Shown here piece after piece: positions 13,105 to 23,330 of a stretch of 64,000 nucleotides of DNA. Position numbers and translations under genes: made by a program. Below the pieces are notes generated by a model, which worked only from the letters and a program-made list of their open reading frames with translations, searched no databases and had not been told where the DNA came from. Position 1 is the stretch's first letter. Each line of letters starts with the position of its first letter. Source of the stretch: Maylandia zebra (taxonomy: Eukaryota > Chordata > Actinopteri > Cichliformes > Cichlidae). The DNA is taken from positions 24,622,529 through 24,686,528 of the forward strand of contig NC_135185.1 in assembly GCF_041146795.1 (NCBI RefSeq). The letters are read 5' to 3'.

Positions 13105-13819
13105 CCCTTTAAGACCTACTATAGAACCAAGTCCACCAGAGCTTATATTATTTTTTTTACATGCTGTAGTGCCATTTGTGGGAGCATTTCAAGTTGCTAT
13201 ACATCAATACAACTGTTATAGCCCATATTTTAATAATATGTATGCATTAAGTGCATAGTAATTACATAAATTGCAAAAAAGTGCAATAAACTACAAAAAA
13301 AATTGAAAATTGCTTTTGTTTTGTATACATATATTTCTACTTGGAAAAATTTAAGAGGTTTATCCCTCAAAACTTTAAATACAATAAAGTTGCAAAAAAT
13401 AGTTTCCCACCACAGGAAATTTATTTTGAGTGTCTTCATAGTTTTATTTTGGAGATACAGCAATTTTTATATACTGCAGGAAAAACAAAAAACAATCCTA
13501 TGATGCAAATTTGCAAAGAAAACAGCAGGTGCATCATTTCACTGTGGGAAGTGTTACGAACAGCTGATAGGAACGGCAAAGCGTGTTTCTGGAATATTAT
13601 GTTTTTGTTCCTGCAAGCGCTTTTAATGCAATTTTTGCAAAGCTATATGTGGAACGAAACCGTGACCGAGGACAAGCTGATGGCATAAGATGTAAGTACA
13701 ACTCCTCCGGTTTCATATGCAAAACAAATTATTGCGCTAGCTTACACGGTTCAGATTCTACAGGGATTTAAAAATAGTTACGCAAAACGGAGCATGCTGC
13801 TCTGACCGGCTTTAAAGGG
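13105..13819. mobile_element. piggyBac-like MITE nested in the hAT element
   Basis: The insert opens CCCTTTAAGACC and closes GGCTTTAAAGGG, imperfect inverted ends. It is flanked on both sides by TTAA (13,101-13,104 and 13,820-13,823), the target signature of piggyBac-superfamily elements. At 715 bp it has only chance open frames (for example 13,341-13,688) and no transposase. It must have inserted after the surrounding hAT element arrived. Confidence 0.75.
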
Positions 13820-13963
13820 TTAACAATGACTTTTAAAAAATAATATAAAATAGTGTGCAACACCACTGAAGTTTTTTTTTTTTTAACTCTTTTCAACCAA
13901 CGGCAGTCACTCTCCAAATAACTTCTGCTTAGCTTTCCAAGCTTCCCTCGGGTGCTCTTAATC

Positions 13964-14050
13964 AGCGGTCTCCAACCTTTTTTGCACCATCGACCGGTTT
14001 ATGCCCGACAATATTTTCACGGACCGGCCTTTAAGGTGTCGCGGATAAAT
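13964..14050. mobile_element. Fragment of a third interspersed repeat
   Basis: The phrase CAGCGGTCTCCAACCTTTTT, then ACCGGTTTATGCCCG and TTCACGGACCGGCC, is the start of a widespread fish DNA-transposon-derived repeat. Here it sits truncated inside the right half of the hAT-type element. The right boundary is approximate. Confidence 0.55.
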
Positions 14051-14326
14051 GAGGGAGGGGCTAATAATCGGCTCAGTCATTTTTAATGATCGTTGAAAGC
14101 CCAGATCGTAATCGTGATTAAAATTCGATTAATTGAGCAGCCCTACTAGTTGCTTTTGTGCACTTACATTATAAATTTTGTCTACATATACTTTAATGGT
14201 TTTGTTGGGTTGAGTCCTGTTGATCTTATATAAATAAACATACATCACTAGAGTAAAACTAATGGGCCTCAGGACTGTCTAAACCCAGGTCACTCATGTT
14301 CCCTTTTAGTGGGTGAACAATCTAAC

Positions 14327-14660
14327 TGTCATGGTCCCGGTGAGTGTTGGCTTTTTCCACAGTGCCAGTGATTTCCTCCTCTGGGCGGAGTCACGCATCA
14401 TCACTGACAGGCTGCACCTGGAAGTAATTTGGCTGCCGGCTTTTAAGACCAGCGCTCACAATCATTCTTCGCCAGATTGTCTGCTAACCTCAGTTAGTTT
14501 AGGCCATCATCGCTCATGTTTAAGACTCCTTTGTGTAGTTTAAGTTACACTATTGCTCGTTCACTAATTGTAAATAAAGTGTTGCTTTCACCCATTCCCC
14601 ATGCTTCCGTGTGCTGTCTGCATTTGAGTCCATATTCCTGGTGGCCATTGGGCCGTAACA
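14327..14660 (+). mobile_element. Probable solo LTR of a retrotransposon
   Basis: A 334-bp segment begins TGTCATGG and ends GTAACA, the TG...CA termini of long terminal repeats. It has near-matching 5-bp flanks (CTAAC on the left, CTAAT on the right). It contains an AATAAA signal followed by the TGTCTGCATTTGAGTCC phrase that fish Gypsy-type LTRs carry near their ends. No internal retroelement genes follow, consistent with recombination to a solo LTR. Family assignment is inference. Confidence 0.6.
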
Positions 14661-15982
14661 CTAATGCTTGGTGAATTCTGCTTCACAGCAAGAGGTGACA
14701 TCAAAAACTGGGTTTGCTAGTCGATTATCCTTGTGATAACTTTTCTGACACCTCCTACTTAAAGCTAGGTTAGCCCTGAGAGGTCAAACACACTGCAACT
14801 TAAGAAAACACCAATGAATCAAAAATGCTTCAAAGTAGAAAAAAAACAAAATTATTTTTGGGGCAACAATAACGTAACAGAACAGCTGGGACACTCTTAA
14901 AAGAAGCCGATGATTCATCGGTGTTGTGAGGGCGAAAAAGATGCAGGAACTGTGTGTTTCAATCAGATCATTAATGTTAGCTTGTTACTGTTAACCTGTC
15001 ACTTCTGCAGTTGTTCCATCACAATATTGTGTCACCAAAAACACTTCTGTTTTGTGAATTGTTGTGTTTTTGTTTGTTTTTAGTTTAGTTTTTTTTTCCA
15101 TTCTGTTTTATTGAACTTCTGTTGTGTTTGTGTGCTTTAGCAGCGTTTTAATATTTCTTAAGTTGCAGTAGGTTTGATCTCTCAGGGAAAAACCCCAAAA
15201 GTCAGAAGGCTCATGAAGCCCTGCTTTATAAAGCTAGTATAAAAGGTAACATTTGGTTATGTGAATCTAATCAACACCATCATCTTAACATTTGGTTGTC
15301 TGGTACCTTTGATGTAACCTAATACTGACTGTGAATACCACATCCTGTCCAAAAGCCTGTGCAGTACAGGAAACGTAATCACAATACGGGAAACTAACCA
15401 GTTAAGCCTTCACCAAACTGTACAAGCTGCCGAGCTCATTTTCATAAAACCTTTGACTAACACAAAATTAATATCCTTCAGTTTGGTTCTAAGAAGGCAT
15501 TTTACAAAAGCATAATTCAGCAACATTATGTAGATATAATATCTAAATTAAAATCTCTAAAATAAATCAGGACACTATGTGTATGATTTAAATTTACATT
15601 TATAAAACTTTACTTGGTGAACATCCCTTATCTTTGAAAATTACCTTTCATATAAACGCTATGAAACGGTAACCCTGATGAGGATCACACTGTGCCATCC
15701 CCACAGTCCAAGGTCATAGTTTTCCCAGCTTCCTGCTATCCCTTTTATCATTATTTCTATTTTTATTTTCAATAATATTGTCATTTATCTTCATTTATTT
15801 ATTTTATTTTATGTTCTTCTGATTATTAAGAAGTAGTAATAGTAGCTGTGGTAGTGGTATTATTATTAATGATATTACATTAGTAATAACAACAACAATA
15901 ATGTGTTGTTGAATAGTGTATAATCTATAATATCTATATACTTACATAATAACATTTGTGTGTTTTTATGTAGTTATTGTTA

Positions 15983-15984
<2 letters not shown>

Positions 15985-16055
<71 letters not shown>
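15985..16055. repeat. (TG)n microsatellite
   Basis: About 35 uninterrupted TG dinucleotides. The alternating purine-pyrimidine run could adopt Z-DNA. It is probably polymorphic. The 64-codon frame reading VCVCV across it is an artefact. Confidence 0.97.
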
Positions 16056-16058
<3 letters not shown>

Positions 16059-18949
16059 GGCAAATAGTGGAAAAGACTTCATTTTTGCCCAGAATAGATT
16101 AGCAGACACTTGGCAGGATAGACCGCTTCACCACATTCAAGATGTGATTTGAATATTAACCTGAAGCGTGATATCCGTGTCACACTGTGAGAGCTGAAGG
16201 TAATGGGAGGTCAGCCAGAGGTTAAAAGAAAGTGTGAGCCATGCCATGAAATATGGGATGTGAGAGTAATGACGTTTCCAAATGTCTCCAAAAACTAAAC
16301 ATAGTTTGTGGAAAGTCTGAAGTTAAAGGAGCGCATTAAATGGAGAAAATATAAATGATGTCCCCAACTGCTGTTTTTGTAACAACAGACCTTTTTTTTC
16401 CCTTTCCTGGCCTGAAGTGGCTGCCAGGTGCTCTGGTACAACCTGGCTGCACTGGGTTTGAGCTTTTTCCTTCAGTGAATCTGACTCGCCTTGTACACAG
16501 CAGTATGAGGACAATAATGAGAAGCACAGTATTGATTTTCTATGAAAACACTACACTACTTTGTTGCATTTCCTTAACCTTGGCTTCCCTGAACTCAGAG
16601 CTGCCCAATTCAATTTTACTCTGTTGGATTCTCATGTCTCTCTCTCGCTCTCTCTCTCTAGGGAAAATTTCATTAACTCTTTTTTTTTTCCAGTGGTTGG
16701 CATCTGCGGTCCTACCCGCAGTTTAGTTAGGGGCAAAAAAGAAAACACGGCTAAAGTCAACATCGTTTTTCCAAACGGCACTCTGTCAGTACTCAGAGGG
16801 ATGTGAGAAGGTTAAATTTACATGTGCGGTTCTGACAACTTCCAAAATATGACTTTTTACGTGACAGATCTGCACTGTCACTTCTCAAACACTCATGAAT
16901 CCAGAGCTCGCGGAGAGCAGCCTCCCGCTCGCAGACGAGCGTTGACAGCCTGTGTTTCACGCTGCGTTTTAAGCTCATTTGGGCTCAACAGTCTTGGCAG
17001 GTCAAAGCAGAGCTGTAAGCACCATCAGACTTGTCACTGAGCAGAGCTTTTGGGATGTTGGTGGTCTGTTTAACAGGCGTAACATTTATCCTCTGTCAGC
17101 CTGGCAGGTGGTTGAACCAACACTGTGCCTCTGGATGGAGCTCAAAGTTAAGTCCTGCAACCTATTTGCCTTTTGTCACCATGAGCGCTATTGTTATATC
17201 AACTATGATGGATACGTTTAGGAATCTTCAGTGTTCCACGGATATGACACGTTCAATAAAATTGAATTCTACATTCTAGCTGAAAAAAAGGCTGTCAGAA
17301 GAGAGCGGTGAATGCAGGAGTTTCTTCCTTATAGTCCAGACTACAGAGCTGCAAGTGTTCAGCCCCCTGCCCAGTGTGTAAACTCCTGATGTAAACTAGG
17401 TCGGTGCAGAGAGAGAGCGCGAGCGAGAGAGATGCTGCTGGGAGCGTTGAATAATTCAGCCAAGTCCACTGAGCTCTGATAACACGAGCAGAACAACAGC
17501 AGTATATGGGCTCTGTGCAGCCGGAGAAGTGAATCGCTTCATATGGACAATGCATTGCACCCTGTGTGCAGTCAGTTAGCTTCACTTGTGTTTTCAAATC
17601 AAAAAAAATGTGCGTGCAAATGCTCAAAGTGAGCAAAATAAAGACAATACTTAGATCTGTATGTTACAGCCTGATTAGAGTGGTATTAAATCCTTCCTCC
17701 TAATTTTTAAACGAGCAAAGGGCAAACAAAAAAAAGCTTAAATGTCCTCCTCGTCTACACCCCAGCGTAAGGCTTTGATCAGCATAACCTGCCATATGTC
17801 AGAGTATGTTTACTGCACTCCTATTATATGCAGAGGTTGTTAACTTTTACAACCTCTTTTGAATGATGGGGGAAGTGCACACGTCTTCACAAAAAACTGT
17901 TGAGGAAATCTCCTTTTTTTTTCTTCATTGCTGACTTTCTGCCGTGTCTGCCAGATCCAAGTGAATTAGATGTGGATGCAGACGTGCTCATAAATCTTAC
18001 AAACACTGAGGTAACGTGTTTCAGACTTGCTTACCAGGTGTAATTTGTCAAGAATGGGTAACTCTATTCTACACAGAGCGTGTGCCCTTCCACCTCAGTG
18101 GCGTGCTACAGCCGATAGGGCTCAATGTTCAGTGTGGCATCACTACATCAGGCCATGGAAGAGATGTCATCGAGACCAAGACAAGACAGTCCAGGCTTTT
18201 CTTCTGTATTTTCAGCTGTGATAAGTCGTTGTTGGGTTTTTTTGTTTGTTTGTTTGTTTGTTTGGGGTGTTTTTTTGTATTTTAACGATTCGGGTTTGCA
18301 GATAATATTTCCTTGAGTAGCATTTTGCAGATTTCTGTATGTTAAAATGTGGTATTGCAACACGTGCAAGACAGTCTATGATAACTTCCTGCGCTGCTGC
18401 CCTCCAAAGGACTGCAAATACCAAGATTCAAATAAAAAGCTGATAATATGCGTAACTGTGTGTGAATTGTCAAGTATTTTTTGCAGAATGAGCCAATCAG
18501 GGAGTCAGTCAGGAGGTAAATCATCCCTATTATCTTCACAAAACACTAACTGTAGGGAAAACATCTTCAGGGCTTAGGGATGCTGCAGTGACAGTAAGGT
18601 CTTATCACTGACTTTAACTGCATGCTAATTAAGGGAAACTTTCAGCCAACAATGCTGCTCTAATCTTAAGTAGATTCCCTTCAAGGAGTCTGATCTGTAA
18701 GCACAACACAGCTGAGGGAGCAGAGAAGACTGTCACTCTGATAAACAAGGAATTACCTCGACATATCTGCACGCTGCTACCTGATGGTGACGATTTACTG
18801 TATGTGTGATGATGTCAGAAAACAATGCAGAGAAATTACTTTCTCTTTTACTTTCTTTGCAGAGAAATGACCATAAGGTAAAATGATGAGGTTTTAGCTT
18901 GAATCACAGATCAGATTTGCCAAGTTTACCTTTCTTCTTCTCCTCCTCC

Positions 18950-19215
18950 TTCTTCTTTTTCCGCTGCTTCCTTTGTGGATTGCTACAGCAGATCATCTGC
19001 CTCCATCTCACCTTATCCCTAGCATACTCCTTTGTCACACAAACCCTCTAATAAACGCAGCTACAGGAGGCGGGGGGACAGTTTACTCCCAGTGACGAAG
19101 CCGAACCCTGGATAAATAGGGAGGGTTGCATTAGTAAGAGCATATGGCGTAAAATCCTCCCCAATTCAAACATGTTCATAAGAATGAAGTTTGTCATGTT
19201 AACACCTAATATTTG
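18950..19215. repeat. Dispersed fish repeat (LINE-tail-like)
   Basis: The left part carries TTCTTTTTCCGCTGC and CAGATCATCTGCCTCC. The right part carries GGATAAATAGGGAGGGTTGC and GCGTAAAATCCTCC. Both are phrases of a very common fish interspersed repeat, and the two halves appear to be in opposite orientations. Boundaries are approximate and the family is not assigned. Confidence 0.5.
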
Positions 19216-20509
19216 TGATATTGTGAACAAATCAGAAATATAGAGGTTATCCCTTGTTGGAGATGGGTGTAATCTGGGATACAACAAAATAATGGAGTAG
19301 GTAAAAACTGTGCTCTTTGGCTTTGCAAGTACTGTTAGGCTGCTACTTTCCTGTAGTGTTTATCCAACAAACATAACCTTTAACCTGTATCTTACATCTC
19401 TGCACCTGTGTTTTTTGTACTTTGAGAAAGGTTGAAATGGCAATACACATACACAATTCACCGTCCAGTTTGTGTTTTGGAAAGTTCAATGTCAGTATTA
19501 CTAGCTGATAATTCAGTAACTGTCTGGATTGCTTTGTTCAGATGTGATTAATGCCTGAAGTGTCCTAGGCACACAACACAGCTGCAGGACCATGGTTCAG
19601 CTGATGCTAAACTCTGACAGGTGGAGGAAGTTTCACAAGGTTTAGGCATAATAAAAAATGCTTTACTTGTTTAATCAAGGGGGGGGGGGGACTTCTTCAT
19701 TAGTTGTAGACGTAGATGAAACTAAGAGAAAAAGAAGCTGAATGAGAAAAATGCTTTTTGGGGGCTTTAAAAGCAAAGATTGTAATTTTTCATTTTCTTC
19801 TTCCTTTAATTTGTGAAACTTTTCTTAGATGTTCAAATTTAATTGAATTCCTCTCTCAATATCTGTGAGAGTAGTATTAGTTTTTAATACGCTTTATTGG
19901 AATAATACCTTTAAGGACTATAAAATTAAACAGCACAAGGCTGTTTATGCAGCGTAGTGTTGTAATAGATGAATCACAGTTTGAAGAAATTCGCTGCAGA
20001 TGGGTGAAAGTTTCTTTGCAGGTGGCCCTTGCAGGGATATCTGAAGTGTGCATGATAATGGAGCTGAGTTACCTCCGCCGCCTCCACACCCCCACCGCTA
20101 CTCTCTCTGTGGCTCTCTGCTCAACACACTCCCACACGCTACCTCCCGCTCCCTTTATACTCAAGTCTGAATCTTTTCTCCTCGCTCGTCCTCTCTGTCA
20201 CATCGGCTCTGGACTGTCACAGAAACGGCTTGTGATCCAAACCCTTCTCCTGTTCTCTTCACTTACATAAATGCCACATACTGTTGGAACCCTGAACCAT
20301 ATTTTTAGACTGGCATAGACAGGGCCGATAATGATGCCAGCCATCAACAGTCCTATTATGTAACATGGACAGGGAGAGGCGGTTGCACATGCGTGACACT
20401 TTTTTTTCCCCAAAACCACACTATATTTTTCTATATCTTTGTCTTATTGCATTGGAGTCACACTGGGTTAAATATGTACACTTGGGTTTTAAGGGGTATT
20501 TATTATTTT

Positions 20510-20622
20510 CTTCTTTTTTTTTTTTTTTGGGTTGTATGGAAGCCCCAAACGCAATTTCATTGTTCTTGACAATGACAATAAATAAATAAATACAAATAAA
20601 TACAAATACAAATACAAATATA
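20510..20622 (+). repeat. Repeat 3' tail with AAAT/AAATAC tract
   Basis: A T run is followed by 'GCAATTTCATTGTTCTTG' and 'CAATGACAATAAA', then tandem AAAT and AAATAC units. The 'CAATTTCATTGT...AATGACAATAAA' wording is a familiar tail of dispersed fish retroposons, so this is probably the 3' end of one, with the simple repeat as its tail. Confidence 0.5.
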
Positions 20623-21844
20623 TCTGGCAGGTTTGTTTGAGGACAGGTACAAGCCTTCACATGCACAGTAAACACTGAGCTGTGTGTTTGTGTACTGCGT
20701 CCACACTGCAGTGCTAAAAGCGAACTTTCAGCAACCCACCACATACTATGTTGTCTGGCAACTCTGCAGCAAAGCCCAACATGGATGTTACTTTAGTGTT
20801 CAGCCACCTGTGAATGTTTTTTTTTATGCCAGATCAGTTAAAAACCAAGAGTTTGCTTCATAAAAACTTTCAAAAGGCAAGACAATCTGTCAAATATACA
20901 ATGCACATACATTTTAAAGGATTTAGGGATCCAGGAAGGTCTGTGAAGAAGGCCTGTGGGCTTTTCCTAAGGCATGAAAGATGTGACATACGTAGCTGTC
21001 TGGGTTTTATCAATTAAAGGGTACTTTCAGGACCATGGACAGCATCAAATTGGTGTTGCTTCCTCTACTGGGCATTCTGTACTTTTTCTGTACCTTCAAA
21101 AAGTTCTTGGAAGTGAAATACCTGGGGATGGAATCAGATCAACTTTCACATTCTCTCTGTTGTTTTGTCAGAGAGTAAAAGAGAAAAGGCAGGAAATCAC
21201 TGACAGAAACGTTTCAGGGTCCTGTTCAGTATCACAGCAATAGAGGCTCTTTCTGTATTGAAAAGGTAGTTACATTTACCATTTAAAGAATTATTTAAAG
21301 CATTGATGAAGCAGGCAAATGCTGATGAAATACACAGGAGATAAGCAAAATATGAAGCAAAACTGAAATGTTTAAGAATCTGTCAGTATTCCACTGTTAT
21401 CTGCAGTTCACTGAAAGCTGGATGAATTAAGTACCAGTTCAATGAATAGAACTATTTGGGAAAATAAAACTTGAATAAAAGTCTACATGATCAAGGACCT
21501 TCAAGACTTTATTTCTCCACAGCTATGTGGAGAAATGTGTAGTAACACATTTGGAGTAACCAAAGGCTGATTTGATTTTGTCAACCTATAAATAATAACT
21601 TCAGCATTTATAATTACATGTATAAATATTACATTAAGATTACAAGACAGTATAAAACATGCCCATGACTTTGCTCAGGACCAAGTACCCGATCTGTGCA
21701 ACAAAACGCCACACATAACTCTGTATGAAATAGAATCATAGCAAGAAAAGGTAAATGGACTGACACTTGTGTACCTGTGCTTTTCTCTCAACTGGAGCAT
21801 TCCAGTTGGAGTGCTTTTAGCTAACATTCTAACACTTTTGCCCT

Positions 21845-22075
21845 AATGAATGCATCAGGGGCAACTTTAGGTGTCCAAGGATACTTCAGCATGCAGACTG
21901 GAGCAGCTCGGGATCAAACCTCTGACTTTCCGATTAGTAGGGGTGGGTGTGGCTCAGTGGTTCGGTTCCCCATCTGCTCATACACATGCATACCTCAAAT
22001 TGCTCCAAACTGCTCTTCAGCAAGTTATGAATGTGTGAGAATGTTAGTTGGTTTATACCATTTTTATCATTCATA
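21845..22075. repeat. Dispersed SINE/DNA-repeat fragment
   Basis: Contains 'AAGGATACTTCAGCATGCAG', 'CTCGGGATCAAACC' and 'GACTTTCCGATTAGTAGG', which are recurrent phrases in teleost genomes. They are followed by 'GTGTGGCTCAGTGGTTCGG', which resembles the tRNA-like head of another short element. Likely two abutting fragments. Confidence 0.5.
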
Positions 22076-22164
22076 GCTTAGCATGTTAGCATAGCATATC
22101 ACTAAAATGTCTTGATGCGTGTTCAAAAATCCAGGTACGTCCTGGACTACAGGTAAATCACTGT

Positions 22165-22375
22165 AGTCTTTATGCCCAGCTGGGAAGAAGCCCCAGGATA
22201 TATCCAAAACCCACTGGAGAGATTATATTTCTTATCCGGCCTGGTCTGGGAACACCTCACCCAGCAGGAAGTGGAAAGTCTAGCTGACGAGAAATTTGTC
22301 TGGAATATCTTGATTAGTTTGCTGTCACTGCAACATGACCTTGGATAAGTGGAAGAGGATGGATGCTGTAGTCTT
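22165..22375 (+). mobile_element. LINE 3' end fragment (L2/CR1-like)
   Basis: The wording 'GGAGAGATTATATTTC', 'GGCCTGGTCTGGGAACACCT' and the closing 'GGATAAGTGGAAGAGGATGG' match the 3'-untranslated tail shared by many copies of a common fish non-LTR retrotransposon. No coding part is attached. Superfamily is from memory of the pattern. Confidence 0.6.
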
Positions 22376-22589
22376 TCCACGAAAGATGTCTGCAGTTAAG
22401 TTATTAGCAGTCCATAAAAGATTGCAAAGATTTTTTTGAAGAATTTACCTCCTAATTCCCACCATTATGGCCTTGATTTTTACCCTTGACTGTTTACAGC
22501 ATGCTAGAACAGTGAGGCAGTGGTGAGGTGTGTGGTATGAGTTACAGATAGGCTCAAGGTGGGCATACAGTTACATTAGGGATCATCTC

Positions 22590-23330
22590 TGAGCTCAGGG
22601 ATGAATTTCCATGGAAATTTCCACGCAGATGAAATTGCGAATCTGTAGTGAGAGTAATGAGCAGGTGGAAGAGAACCTGGAGAGGTGGAGGCATGCTCTG
22701 GAGAGAAGAAGAATGAAAGTCAGTAGGAGCAAGACAGAATACATGTGTGAATAATAGAAAGAAAGGTGTAACAGTGGAGCTGCAAGGAGTAGATGTAGTG
22801 AAGTTAGATGAGTTTAAATACCTGGGATCAACCATATAAAGCAACAGTCAGTGCACAAGAGAGGTGAGGAAAAGAGAGGCAAAGTAGAGCAGGTGGAGAC
22901 AAGTGTCAGGGGTGATTTGTGACAGAAGGATAGTAGCAAGAGTGAAAGGGAAGATTTATAAGATGCTGATGCTATGATGTATTCTTTGGAGATGGTGTCA
23001 GAATCAGAATCAGAATACTTTATTGATCCCTGGGGGAAATTATTTTTTGTTACTAACAAAACGACAGGAGGTCGAGTTGAAGATGCTAAGATCTTCACTG
23101 GGAGTGACCAGAATGGACAAGATTAGAAACGAGTACATCAGAGTGAAGTCTGGCTGAGATGAATAAATAGTGGATACAAAGGAAGTTGACACAGAGAATG
23201 CTCATGGATGTAGTGAAGGAGGACATGTAGAGGGTTGGTGTGACAGAAAAGTACGATAGGGTAAGATGAAGGCAGACGACCCACTGTGGGGAGTCCTAAA
23301 AGGAACAGTGGAAACGAAGAAGAAGACTGT
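22590..23330 (+). mobile_element. LINE reverse-transcriptase 3' relic
   Basis: Conceptual plus-strand translation with frameshifts and stops retains the end of a reverse transcriptase ORF: a segment like 'MKVSRSKTEYMCVN', then 'DEFKYLGSTI', then residues resembling the '...MDRIRNEYIR' and 'MDVVKEDM' blocks of fish LINEs. Around 22,995-23,045 it is interrupted by 'CAGAATACTTTATTGATCCC', the tail of a different dispersed repeat. The copy is dead. A shorter relative lies at 62,790-62,930. Confidence 0.7.
22995..23045 (+). repeat. 'TTTATTGATCCC' repeat tail
   Basis: Tandem CAGAAT units lead into ACTTTATTGATCCC and GGGGGAAATTA, a very common terminal motif of teleost retroposons. It is inserted in, or recombined into, the LINE relic. 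Confidence 0.6.

Larger units (their letters stand above)
13019..14145. mobile_element. hAT-type non-autonomous element with nested insertions
   Basis: The element starts TAGGGCTGCTCGATTA and ends TAATTGAGCAGCCCTA, which are terminal inverted repeats. It is flanked by a perfect 8-bp duplication, CTAGTTGC, at 13,011-13,018 and 14,146-14,153. Eight-base duplications and TAGGG-type ends are hAT hallmarks. No transposase is encoded, so it is a MITE-like passenger. It carries a piggyBac-like insertion (13,105-13,819) and a fragment beginning CAGCGGTCTCCAACC (from about 13,964) that belongs to another common fish repeat. Confidence 0.85.
14661..21844. other. Intergenic sequence without recognised genes
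   Basis: No supported gene. The interval contains a long TG microsatellite, a TTTG run at 18.24 kb, a LINE-tail-like repeat at 18.95-19.21 kb, and a dispersed-repeat tail with AAATAC/AAAT tracts at 20.53-20.62 kb. Open frames of 60-123 codons occur, for example 16,355-16,726. None shows splice structure or familiar protein sequence. Confidence 0.55.

Noticed and set aside
13341-13688. 115-codon ORF in the nested element
   Set aside because: No similarity to piggyBac transposase; it lies inside a 715-bp MITE.
15958-16152. ORF encoding a VCVCV repeat
   Set aside because: Translation of the TG microsatellite.
16355-16726. 123-codon ORF
   Set aside because: Low-complexity Ser/Leu-rich end from CTCT repeats; no family resemblance.
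21950-21990. tRNA-like GTGGCTCAGTGG...GGTTC segment
   Set aside because: Lacks a foldable full cloverleaf; it fits a SINE-type repeat fragment better than a functional tRNA gene.
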